This document shows, in pieces, positions 1 through 5,352 of a stretch of DNA of 7,235 bases (the first letter of the stretch is position 1; each line of letters begins with the position of its first letter). The notes beneath the pieces are model-generated. The model was not told the origin of the DNA and made no database searches. It was given only the letters and a program-made list of their open reading frames with translations. The stretch covers positions 1 through 7,235 of the forward strand of contig DVOL01000078.1 of the NCBI GenBank assembly GCA_018713505.1, in the 5' to 3' direction. Made by a program: the position numbers and the translations under genes. This stretch comes from Faeciplasma avium. GTDB lineage: Bacteria; Bacillota; Clostridia; Oscillospirales; Ruminococcaceae.

Positions 1-75
1 GCCGGAGTTGGCGGCGCATTTTTGTATCGCCACAGAGGCAACCCCTCCGCAGCCTATTACCAAAAGCTTACCCAT
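1..75 (-). CDS. Saccharopine / carboxynorspermidine dehydrogenase-like protein, N-terminal fragment
   Basis: Reading the minus strand from an ATG at 73-75 gives 25 codons that remain open at the window edge. The peptide begins MGKLLVIGCGGVASVAIQKC. A hydrophobic beta strand followed by GCGGVAS at about residues 8-14 is the NAD(P)-binding Rossmann turn. In this exact form it resembles the start of the saccharopine dehydrogenase / carboxynorspermidine dehydrogenase family, whose members act in lysine or polyamine metabolism in the cytoplasm. An AAAGGA ribosome site lies about 9 bases upstream (plus-strand 84-89), which supports this start. The gene lies downstream of the symporter in the same direction, but 385 bases of repeats separate them, so co-transcription is doubtful. 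Only the first 25 residues are visible: the Rossmann call is firm, while the exact substrate (saccharopine versus carboxynorspermidine) is a family-level inference. Confidence 0.7.
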   Translation of the reverse strand, partial: MGKLLVIGCGGVASVAIQKCAANSG

Positions 76-81
76 TCTTAT

Positions 82-137
82 CATCCTTTCAAAAATCAAT
101 TTACACCATGGGGACACCCCGGACGGGTTTCCCCATG
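82..137 (-). repeat. Leader/hairpin repeat, copy 1
   Basis: This block is nearly identical to 339-393. It has two parts. The first is a conserved CATCCTTTCAAAAATC segment, which on the minus strand contains the AAAGGATG ribosome site of the dehydrogenase-like gene. The second is a 31-base palindrome at 107-137: outer arms CATGGGGA and TCCCCATG, one C/T mismatch, inner arms ACCC and GGGT, and loop CGGAC. The hairpin therefore lies in the 5' untranslated region of the gene at 1-75. GGGGAC/GTCCCC palindromes of this style resemble REP-type elements mobilised by Y1 (REP-associated) transposases; that link is from memory and no transposase is present here. Confidence 0.75.
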
Positions 138-151
138 TAACCCCTTCCTGC

Positions 152-203
152 ATCGGCTCCGCTTCGCTCACGACTTAAAAATTCTTTTTAAGTCTGCGCC
201 GAT
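152..203. repeat. Two-tier hairpin (10-bp perfect inner stem)
   Basis: The inner arms GACTTAAAAA (172-181) and TTTTTAAGTC (185-194) are perfect complements around a TTC loop. Outer arms ATCGGC (152-157) and GCCGAT (198-203) close a second stem. The element lies between the two leader-repeat copies and codes for nothing recognisable. It has no trailing T-run on either strand, so it is not a classic intrinsic terminator. It may be another small intergenic palindrome. Confidence 0.6.
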
Positions 204-208
204 TGAGG

Positions 209-241
209 TGTATTTTGTCAGGGGAACCCTGACAAAATACA
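209..241. repeat. 15-bp perfect hairpin with 3-base loop
   Basis: Arms TGTATTTTGTCAGGG (209-223) and CCCTGACAAAATACA (227-241) are exact reverse complements around GAA. A stem this long and perfect is very unlikely by chance. There is no adjacent T-tract outside the stem. On the minus strand it lies in the region between the symporter stop and the dehydrogenase-like gene, so it could end read-through, protect an RNA 3' end, or be a mobile palindrome remnant. Confidence 0.7.
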
Positions 242-338
242 TATTAAAGCTCCTAGGTCGGTGGCTATTCATTTTAATTGCTTCTTTTTATGCCCGGACC
301 TTAATCCTTGCTTAGAGTCCTGGCTTCTTCAATTCATT

Positions 339-393
339 CATCCTTTCAAAAATCTATTTTATCATGGGGACACCCCGGACGGGTTTTTCCATG
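339..393 (-). repeat. Leader/hairpin repeat, copy 2
   Basis: This is a second copy of the block at 82-137, offset by 256-257 bases. The hairpin at 363-393 keeps the 31-base length, the loop CGGAC and the inner ACCC/GGGT arms. Two changes in one outer arm (TCCCCATG to TTTCCATG) convert G-C pairs to G-U pairs, so folding is retained on the plus-strand RNA. The ribosome-site segment AAAGGATGA is also duplicated on the minus strand, but what follows reads only MNELKKPGL or MN before a stop. This copy therefore heads no gene. Confidence 0.75.
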
Positions 394-404
394 CAGTCCG
401 TTTT

Positions 405-451
405 CGTGCGGGGACATGCCATTTCATGGGGACACGCTTTACTATGGGGAC
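405..451. repeat. Cluster of GGGGAC words beside leader repeat copy 2
   Basis: GGGGAC occurs at 410-415, 428-433 and 446-451, a regular 18-base step, the last two preceded by AT. The same word heads the two palindromes at 110-115 and 366-371. This is just beyond the symporter stop codon. The step and shared word suggest eroded copies or half-sites of the same palindromic repeat. No protein is encoded. Confidence 0.45.
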
Positions 452-460
452 GCCCGGGAG

Positions 461-2020
461 CTATTTTCCCAGGCTGTCGGTAATTTCCACCGTCCTGGTG
501 TGGGAGTAGCACTCGAATGTGCTTTCAACCGACTTAGGACGGGAGCCGGGAGTCAGCAGGCTCACAACAGGAACTAATATAAGTCCGCCGACCATCGCAA
601 ACACCCCTGAATAAAGCGAGTTTGTGAATATAAATGATAACACGGCGCTGCCCGAAATGTCAAGCCAGCCGAGGGATATGCATAGCTGCGCCAGCTCAAG
701 ACCGACTCCGAATACAAACGAGACCCACACAGCCGCCCTCGAGGTCTTTTTGGAGTAAAGGCCGTACAAAAACGGCGCAAGGAAGGCTCCCGCAAGTGCG
801 CCCCAGGAGACTCCCATCATCTGGGCGATAAAAATATTGTGGCTCTTTGCCTGATTAATGGCTATGACGGCGGAGATGGCTATAAATACCACGATGAAAA
901 GCCTCATTATGAGCATCTTTTTCTTTTCGCTCATCCCCTTTTTTGAAAGAGGCTCGATAAAATCAAGGGTTATGGTCGAGCTGCTCGCCAGCACCAGCGA
1001 GGAAAGCGTGGACATCGAGGCGGAAAGCACCAGGACTATCACCACGCCGATTAAGACAGGCGAAAGCCCCGAAAGCATGCTGGGAATTATGGCGTCATAG
1101 CCCTCAGAGGCGACATCCACGGGATAAAGCCTGCCGAAGCCTCCCAGGAAGTAGCAGCCGCCGGCTACTATGATGGCAAATACGGTGGATATAACCGTTC
1201 CCATCTTGATGGACTCCTCGTTTTTTATGGCGTAGAACTTTGTCACCATCTGGGGAAGTCCCCAGGTGCCAAGAGAGGTCAAGAGCACCACGAATACAAG
1301 CGATACAGGGTCGGCGCCCAGGAACGAGGCGTACTGCCAGCCGCCGGACTCCCCGGTTGCAAGCCTTTCTATCGCCTCGGTAAGACCGCCGTTTTCGCTT
1401 AGCACTGCGGCTATCACCGCAACGATTCCCACCAGCATGATAATTCCCTGGATGAAGTCGTTGACAGCTGTAGCCATGTATCCGCCGACCAGGACATATA
1501 TCCCGGTCAGAACAGCCATCACGATGACGCATACCGAGTAGTCTACGCCGTCGAAGGCCATCGAAAATAGTCTTGAAAGACCGTTATACAGCGAGGCTGT
1601 GTAGGGTATCAGGAATACGAAGGTTATCACCGAGGAGGCGGTCTTTAGCCCTGCCGATTCAAAGCGTGAGCCGAAGTAGTCCGGCATCGTCTTGCTTGAA
1701 AGGTGCTGAGTCATTATCCTTGTCCTTCTTCCAAGCACGCTCCAGGCTAGCAGGGAGCCGATAAAGGCGTTTCCAAGACCTATCCAGGTCGAGGCAAGAC
1801 CGAAATTCCAGCCAAACTGCCCGGCATAGCCGACAAATATAACCGCAGAGAAGTAGGAGGTGCCAAACGCAAAGGCGCTGAGCCACGGTCCCACCGAGCG
1901 GGAGCCAAGAACAAAGCCCGCTACATCCTTGGCGTGCTTTCTGGAGCGAAAACCGATGTAGAGCATGACGGCAAAGAATACTACTATCATGCACAAGGTT
2001 ATTGTCATAGTCGGTGTCAT
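461..2020 (-). CDS. Sodium:solute symporter family (SSS) transporter
   Basis: A 519-residue inner-membrane protein of the SSS/PutP-like family, which couples sodium entry to uptake of an organic solute. Length and about 12-13 hydrophobic segments fit the family. The first segment is at residues 6-23. The unwound-helix region GTSYFSAVIFVG is at 53-64. The family signature GGYMATAVNDFIQGIIMLVG lies at 179-198, and GLPQMVTKFYAIKN at 254-267. A serine/threonine-rich stretch SASMSTLSSLVLASSS at 333-348 fits the sodium-site helix. The C-terminal 30 residues are hydrophilic and cytoplasmic in appearance. The ATG at 2018-2020 has AAGGGG about 8 bases upstream. It follows the AMP ligase by 15 bases, so the two are almost certainly one transcript. 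The substrate cannot be read from sequence; the ligase neighbour suggests a carboxylic acid. The family call is secure. Confidence 0.93.
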   Translation of the reverse strand: MTPTMTITLCMIVVFFAVMLYIGFRSRKHAKDVAGFVLGSRSVGPWLSAFAFGTSYFSAVIFVGYAGQFGWNFGLASTWIGLGNAFIGSLLAWSVLGRRTRIMTQHLSSKTMPDYFGSRFESAGLKTASSVITFVFLIPYTASLYNGLSRLFSMAFDGVDYSVCVIVMAVLTGIYVLVGGYMATAVNDFIQGIIMLVGIVAVIAAVLSENGGLTEAIERLATGESGGWQYASFLGADPVSLVFVVLLTSLGTWGLPQMVTKFYAIKNEESIKMGTVISTVFAIIVAGGCYFLGGFGRLYPVDVASEGYDAIIPSMLSGLSPVLIGVVIVLVLSASMSTLSSLVLASSSTITLDFIEPLSKKGMSEKKKMLIMRLFIVVFIAISAVIAINQAKSHNIFIAQMMGVSWGALAGAFLAPFLYGLYSKKTSRAAVWVSFVFGVGLELAQLCISLGWLDISGSAVLSFIFTNSLYSGVFAMVGGLILVPVVSLLTPGSRPKSVESTFECYSHTRTVEITDSLGK

Positions 2021-2035
2021 AATAATTTCCCCTTT

Positions 2036-3670
2036 TTAGCCGATATTCTGCTCTAAGACCAGCCGCTCTGCGCCGTATCTCTTTCTTAGAAGCGGCTTTT
2101 CTATCTTGCCGGTGGCGTTTCTTGGGACCTCGGCAAAGATAAACCTTCTCGGCCTTTTGTACCTGGGAAGCCCTCTACAAAACTCCCTTAGCTCCTCCTC
2201 GGTACAGTCATACCCCTTTTTAATCTCGACGATTGCGGCGGCGATTTCTCCAAGACGCTCGTCCGGCAGACCTATCACGGCGACATCGCTCACCTTCTCA
2301 AAGCCCCTTATGTAGTCCTCTATCTGAACGGGATAGAGATTCTCTCCGCCGGTGATGATGACATCCTTTTTCCTGTCAACCAGGAAGATAAAGCCGTCCT
2401 CGTCCTGAGTAGCCATATCCCCGGTGTAGAGCCAGCCGTCCTTTAGGGCGGACTCGGTTGCGGCAGGGTCACGGTAGTAGCAGACCATGACTCCCGCTCC
2501 CTTTAGGACAAGCTCGCCGACCTCCCCAGGCCTTACGCTGCTTCCGGCGTCGTCGACTATTTTGACCTCCCAGCCGTAGCCGGGCACGCCTATCGCTCCC
2601 ACCTTTGAGATGTTCTCAAGCCCCAGATGAACGGCTCCCGGACCTATCGACTCGGAAAGCCCGTAGTTGGTGTCGTACTGGTGGTTGGGGAAGTATTCAA
2701 GCCAGTGCTTAATCAGGCTCTTGGGGACGGGCTGTGCGCCGATATGCATGAGCCTCCAGCTTGAAAGCTCGTAGTCGGACAGCCGAAGCTCCCCACGGTC
2801 TAAGGCGTTCAAAATATCCTGCGCCCAGGGCACCAGCAGCCAGACGATGCTGCATTTCTCCTTAGACGCCGCCTCCAGAATGAACTCGGGACGGGTGCCT
2901 CTTAAAAGCACAGCCTTAGAGCCGCTGATGAGCGAGCCGAACCAGTGCATCTTTGCGCCGGTGTGATACAGCGGAGGTATGCACAAAAATACATCCTCCC
3001 TGGTCTGCATATGGTGCTTTTGCTCTACTATGCAGGAGTGCATAAGCGCCCTGTGACGGTGAAGTATCGCCTTAGGGAAGCCTGTAGTGCCAGAGGAGAA
3101 GTAAATGGCGGCGTAGTCCTCCTCCGAAAGGGGTATTCCGGGGTTCACGCTGGGACAGTCTGCGCTGAGGCTCGTATAGCTCTCTGCGAAGGAGGGACAG
3201 CCGTCCCCCACGAAGATTAAGAGCCTCTTTATTGAAATGCTGTCGGCAATCTCCTCCACCCTGCCTATAAACTCAGGACCGAACACCAAAGCGTCAGCCT
3301 CGGCAAGCTCCAGGCAGTATTTTATCTCCTCGGAGGAGTAGCGGAAGTTGAGCGGCACAGCCATCGCCCCGGTTTTAAGCACCCCGAAGTATATGGGAAG
3401 CCACTCCAGGCAGTTCATGAGAAGGATTGCAACCTTGTCCCCCCTGCCTATGCCACGGCTCAAAAGGACATTTGCAAACCTGTTTGCCTTTTCGTTAAAG
3501 ACGGACCAGGTTATCTCACGGCGGTAGCTCGTCCTCTGGGTGGGCTGGACAAGCTCATACTCACGCCAGGTCAGCCTGCGGTCCTCGGGAAGCTCGGGAT
3601 TTATCTCCACCAGGGCGGCGTCCGAGCCGTAATCCCGGCTGTTTCTCTCTAAAAGCTCAACAATTGTCAT
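2036..3670 (-). CDS. AMP-forming acyl-CoA synthetase / AMP-dependent ligase
   Basis: A 544-residue class I adenylate-forming enzyme: it activates a carboxylic acid with ATP to an acyl-adenylate and then, most likely, transfers it to CoA in the cytoplasm. The core motifs are intact. The phosphate-binding loop YFSSGTTGFPK is at 190-200, NYGLSES at 335-341, and YTGD at 415-418 with the ribose-binding Asp418. The hinge and A8 loop DRKKDVIITGGENLYP is at 432-447, and the C-terminal catalytic lysine is K522 in NATGKIEKP. Near the N terminus the element RRLTWREYE (31-39) is echoed by RREITWSVFNE (50-60), a longer A1 region than in typical ligases. The ATG at 3668-3670 has AAAGGTGA a few bases upstream. 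It is first in an operon with the SSS symporter. The acid substrate is unknown; medium-chain, aromatic or alicyclic acids are all possible. Confidence 0.93.
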   Translation of the reverse strand: MTIVELLERNSRDYGSDAALVEINPELPEDRRLTWREYELVQPTQRTSYRREITWSVFNEKANRFANVLLSRGIGRGDKVAILLMNCLEWLPIYFGVLKTGAMAVPLNFRYSSEEIKYCLELAEADALVFGPEFIGRVEEIADSISIKRLLIFVGDGCPSFAESYTSLSADCPSVNPGIPLSEEDYAAIYFSSGTTGFPKAILHRHRALMHSCIVEQKHHMQTREDVFLCIPPLYHTGAKMHWFGSLISGSKAVLLRGTRPEFILEAASKEKCSIVWLLVPWAQDILNALDRGELRLSDYELSSWRLMHIGAQPVPKSLIKHWLEYFPNHQYDTNYGLSESIGPGAVHLGLENISKVGAIGVPGYGWEVKIVDDAGSSVRPGEVGELVLKGAGVMVCYYRDPAATESALKDGWLYTGDMATQDEDGFIFLVDRKKDVIITGGENLYPVQIEDYIRGFEKVSDVAVIGLPDERLGEIAAAIVEIKKGYDCTEEELREFCRGLPRYKRPRRFIFAEVPRNATGKIEKPLLRKRYGAERLVLEQNIG

Positions 3671-3679
3671 TTTATCACC

Positions 3680-3708
3680 TTTAATTTTTCTATTTTATAT
3701 GCTATAAT
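3680..3708 (+). promoter_or_regulatory. Extended -10 promoter for the amidohydrolase
   Basis: TGCTATAAT at 3700-3708 is a perfect extended -10. The -35 region, TTTAAT at 3680-3685 with 17-base spacing, is poor, as is usual for extended -10 promoters. The start would fall near 3715, about 54 bases upstream of the amidohydrolase ATG. Confidence 0.55.
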
Positions 3709-3728
3709 CTGCTTATACGCCCGGTCAA
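3701..3728 (-). promoter_or_regulatory. Promoter for the ligase-symporter operon
   Basis: On the minus strand, TTGACC (plus 3723-3728) and TATAGC (plus 3701-3706) are 16 bases apart. Transcription would start near 3693-3695, about 25 bases ahead of the ligase ATG at 3670. The -10 hexamer is only a 4/6 match. Its six bases lie almost wholly inside the plus-strand promoter's -10 region. Confidence 0.45.
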
Positions 3729-3768
3729 GCCAGGACCGTCGAATCTAACAAGGAGCATATATTTTACC

Positions 3769-4566
3769 ATGGTCATTGATTTTCATACCCACACCTTCCC
3801 GGACAGCGTGGCTCCAAGAGCCATAGCACAGCTGTCAGAAAGGGGAGGGATAAAGCCGCACACCGAGGGCACTCTTTCAGCCCTCAAGGAGTCTATGAGA
3901 AAAAACGGCGTCGATATCAGCGTGATACTTCCTGTCGCAACCTCGGTGCATCAGGTGGAGTCGATAAACCGCACCGCCGCCGCCCTCAACGGCAGGGACG
4001 GGATAATCTACGCAGGCGCCATTCATCCCGACTGCGAGGACATAGAGGCCGTCCTCGATAGGATAAGGTCGTCAGGACTGTTCGGGATAAAGCTTCATCC
4101 CGACTATCAGGGCGTCTACTTCGACGATGAAAGATACATAAAAATCATCTCGGAGGCGGCAAAAAGAGGGCTTATAACCGTCACACATGCGGGATTGGAT
4201 GTCGCCTATCCCGACGATATCCACTGCACGCCAAGGATGGCTCAAAGGGTTATCGACCGCCTCGGCAGCCTTATCGAGGACAAGCTGGTGCTCGCACACC
4301 TGGGCGGCTACGGAATGGGGGAGGAGGTCCTCTCAAGGCTTGCGGGAAGAAAGGTCTATATGGACACCTCGGCTGTCTTAGGAGCCTCCCAAGAGACAAA
4401 CGCCGAGATTATCCGCCGCCACGGGGCCAAAAGGATTCTGTTTGCCACAGACTCCCCCTGGGCAGACCAGGGCGAGTTCCTAAGGCTTATTCGCTCCTAC
4501 CCGCTGTCTCAGGACGAGCTTGAGCTAATCCTCCATCAAAACGCCGAGGGGCTGCTTGGGCTTTAG
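3769..4566 (+). CDS. Amidohydrolase-2 family metal-dependent hydrolase/decarboxylase
   Basis: A 265-residue soluble TIM-barrel enzyme of the amidohydrolase superfamily. Metal ligands are visible in order: the HxH pair His6/His8 in DFHTHTFPD, His140 in VTHAG, His177 in LAHLGG, and Asp228 in FATDSPW. GIKLHPDYQG at 106-115 is the beta-strand motif typical of the amidohydrolase-2 (PF04909-like) branch, which includes hydrolases and non-oxidative decarboxylases of the ACMSD/resorcylate type. Family members are usually about 260-340 residues, so this is a compact but complete member. The start is fixed by the HxH motif at residue 6. The AAGGAG site at 3750-3755 stands about 13 bases from the ATG, longer than optimal. 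It is transcribed away from the ligase-symporter operon through a shared promoter region, which suggests a common pathway. The substrate is not determinable from sequence. Confidence 0.88.
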   Translation: MVIDFHTHTFPDSVAPRAIAQLSERGGIKPHTEGTLSALKESMRKNGVDISVILPVATSVHQVESINRTAAALNGRDGIIYAGAIHPDCEDIEAVLDRIRSSGLFGIKLHPDYQGVYFDDERYIKIISEAAKRGLITVTHAGLDVAYPDDIHCTPRMAQRVIDRLGSLIEDKLVLAHLGGYGMGEEVLSRLAGRKVYMDTSAVLGASQETNAEIIRRHGAKRILFATDSPWADQGEFLRLIRSYPLSQDELELILHQNAEGLLGL

Positions 4567-4593
4567 CGAGCCTCCCGCCGAGAGCTAAAAGCC
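4559..4593. terminator. Possible weak terminator hairpin after the amidohydrolase
   Basis: GGCTTTAGC (4559-4567, spanning the stop codon) pairs with GCTAAAAGCC (4584-4593) with one bulged A. No T-run follows on the plus strand, so at best this is a weak or RNA-stabilising 3' hairpin. Another short palindrome, TAAAGCTTTA, follows at about 4599-4609. Confidence 0.25.
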
Positions 4594-4628
4594 GCAGAAT
4601 AAAGCTTTAAACCGCTAAATCGACTATG

Positions 4629-4657
4629 ATTATAGCACACCTCCTGTAAAAAATCAA
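4629..4657 (-). promoter_or_regulatory. Strong minus-strand promoter facing the amidohydrolase 3' end
   Basis: On the minus strand, TTGATT (plus 4652-4657) and TATAAT (plus 4629-4634) are exactly 17 bases apart, and TGC precedes the -10 (extended -10). This is the best sigma-A match in the window. The start would be near 4622. No minus-strand gene with a ribosome site follows, so the product would run antisense into the amidohydrolase coding end. Confidence 0.6.
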
Positions 4658-4688
4658 GGCTAGTACCAAACAAACTCAAAATTTTTAG

Positions 4689-4769
4689 CTCTTTTTTAGA
4701 GGAAATTTCAGGCTGGGAGCTAATAGGCAGCCAAGACTCTGTGTGAAAGCACAGACTATTGGGGAGTCT
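4689..4769. other. Chain of small hairpins, candidate structured RNA
   Basis: Successive stems appear without a reading frame: CTCT/AGAG (4689-4692 with 4698-4701), GGCTG/CAGCC (4711-4715 with 4728-4732), and a two-tier stem with outer AGACT/AGTCT (4734-4738 with 4765-4769) and inner CTGTG/CACAG (4739-4743 with 4750-4754). The terminator-like stem at 4781-4812 follows at once. I do not recognise a known RNA family. The stems are short, so chance folding cannot be excluded. Confidence 0.35.
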
Positions 4770-4777
4770 CAGCGTGC

Positions 4778-4812
4778 AAAAAACCCCTAATCCGACCGGG
4801 GATTAGGGGTTT
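4778..4812 (-). terminator. Intrinsic terminator, 13-bp stem, minus-strand orientation
   Basis: AAACCCCTAATCC (4781-4793) is the perfect complement of GGATTAGGGGTTT (4800-4812), with a 6-base loop. On the minus strand the stem is followed by a run of six T (plus-strand A run 4778-4783), as in a rho-independent terminator. On the plus strand only three T follow, so termination in that direction would be weaker. It would stop transcripts coming leftward from the repeat region at 4820-5300, in which I see no minus-strand gene. Confidence 0.65.
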
Positions 4813-4874
4813 AGGCTGTTTATATGCCCTCCAGCCTGTCAAAATATCACAGCAGACCGCAAGGCCTCTCTCAA

Positions 4875-5035
4875 GTGCAAAGTGAGCTGTCAGCGAGGCT
4901 GACTGATGCCTTGCCGGTTAGAGCTTTAAAAGAGCCAAAGACTCATCTGCCTCCCGTGAGGCGGCGGGAGGCTGTCTCGCCCGATAACCGGCAAGCCATT
5001 CGCCACGGCTGACGCCGTGGCGACTCACTTTGCAC
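4875..5035. repeat. Nested cloverleaf of perfect inverted repeats
   Basis: A 161-base stretch in which five perfect complementary pairs are strictly nested. The closing stem is GTGCAAAGTGAG (4875-4886) with CTCACTTTGCAC (5024-5035). Inside it are hairpin GTCAGC/GCTGAC (4889-4903, loop GAG), stem CTTGCCGGTTA (4910-4920) with TAACCGGCAAG (4985-4995), and hairpin CGCCACGGC/GCCGTGGCG (5001-5022, loop TGAC). Within the middle stem lies GCCTCCCG/CGGGAGGC (4949-4972). The whole would fold as a multi-branch junction in RNA or single-stranded DNA. No plausible protein is encoded on either strand. It could be a non-coding RNA, or a miniature inverted-repeat element of the sort common between genes in gut Clostridia; the latter comparison is from memory. 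Confidence 0.7.
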
Positions 5036-5066
5036 AAGGTGGGGCTTCCCCTCAAGCTGCGGTAAA

Positions 5067-5164
5067 GGGGGGATAAATTCGCCATAGGCGAATTTTATTT
5101 GCCGTCAGGCGAATTCCACGGCGCAGCCGCTTCACAGCAAAGCAGCTTCACCTGCCGTCAGGCG
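5067..5164 (+). repeat. Composite repeat, left copy (inverted partner at 7153-7235)
   Basis: The outer block 5067-5104 contains a hairpin with arms AAATTCGCC (5075-5083) and GGCGAATTT (5087-5095) around ATA. The inner block is at 5137-5164. Both blocks recur in reverse complement and in the same order at the right end: about 34 of 39 positions match in the outer block and 25 of 28 in the inner block. The left copy has an extra internal partial duplication: GCCGTCAGGCG at both 5101-5111 and about 5155-5164, and GC(C/A)GCTTCAC twice. No gene is encoded. Confidence 0.7.
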
Positions 5165-5265
5165 CTCGCCCTCTCCGGGGTACTTTAACCGTGTATTTAA
5201 AAGGGAGCTTGGAATCTCTCCCTCCCAATTTAGAAAGGCTGGGTCCTGAGCCTGGCGGCTGTCCG

Positions 5266-5327
5266 GCATATCCTGTTTATCCCACGGCATAGTCTAGTAT
5301 GGCAGACTGTATGATTGCAGGATATGC
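5266..5327. repeat. Nested inverted repeat upstream of the recombinase pair
   Basis: GCATATCCTG (5266-5275) and CAGGATATGC (5318-5327) are perfect complements. Inside, CATAGTCT (5288-5295) pairs with AGACTGTATG (5304-5313) apart from a two-base bulge. It lies 11 bases ahead of the GGGGAGG ribosome site of the small gene. It could be an mRNA leader structure, a symmetric binding site for a regulator or the recombinase, or part of an attachment site. Confidence 0.5.
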
Positions 5328-5352
5328 TAAATTTACTCGGGGAGGAATCAGC

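Noticed and set aside
22..577. Three plus-strand frames in the left intergenic region
   Set aside because: They run through palindromes and into the antisense of the symporter end. They have no ribosome sites and low-complexity, repeat-derived peptides.
1104..1532. 142-residue minus-strand frame
   Set aside because: It is a same-strand shadow of the symporter in another frame, rich in Arg, Gly and Cys and without a start signal.
4072..4299. 75-residue minus-strand frame downstream of the antisense promoter
   Set aside because: It is the complement of the amidohydrolase coding sequence, begins over 300 bases from the promoter, and has no convincing ribosome site.
4824..5012. 62-residue plus-strand frame
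   Set aside because: It lies within the cloverleaf, has no ribosome site, and its open frame follows from GC-rich inverted repeats. It resembles no protein family.
4875..5035. CRISPR array or tRNA
   Set aside because: There are no regularly spaced direct repeats, and the stem lengths and loops do not match a tRNA despite the cloverleaf topology.
5299..5352. ATG at 5299 as the start of the small TnpW-like gene
   Set aside because: No Shine-Dalgarno sequence precedes it and it lies inside a nested palindrome. The TTG at 5353 has an excellent site.
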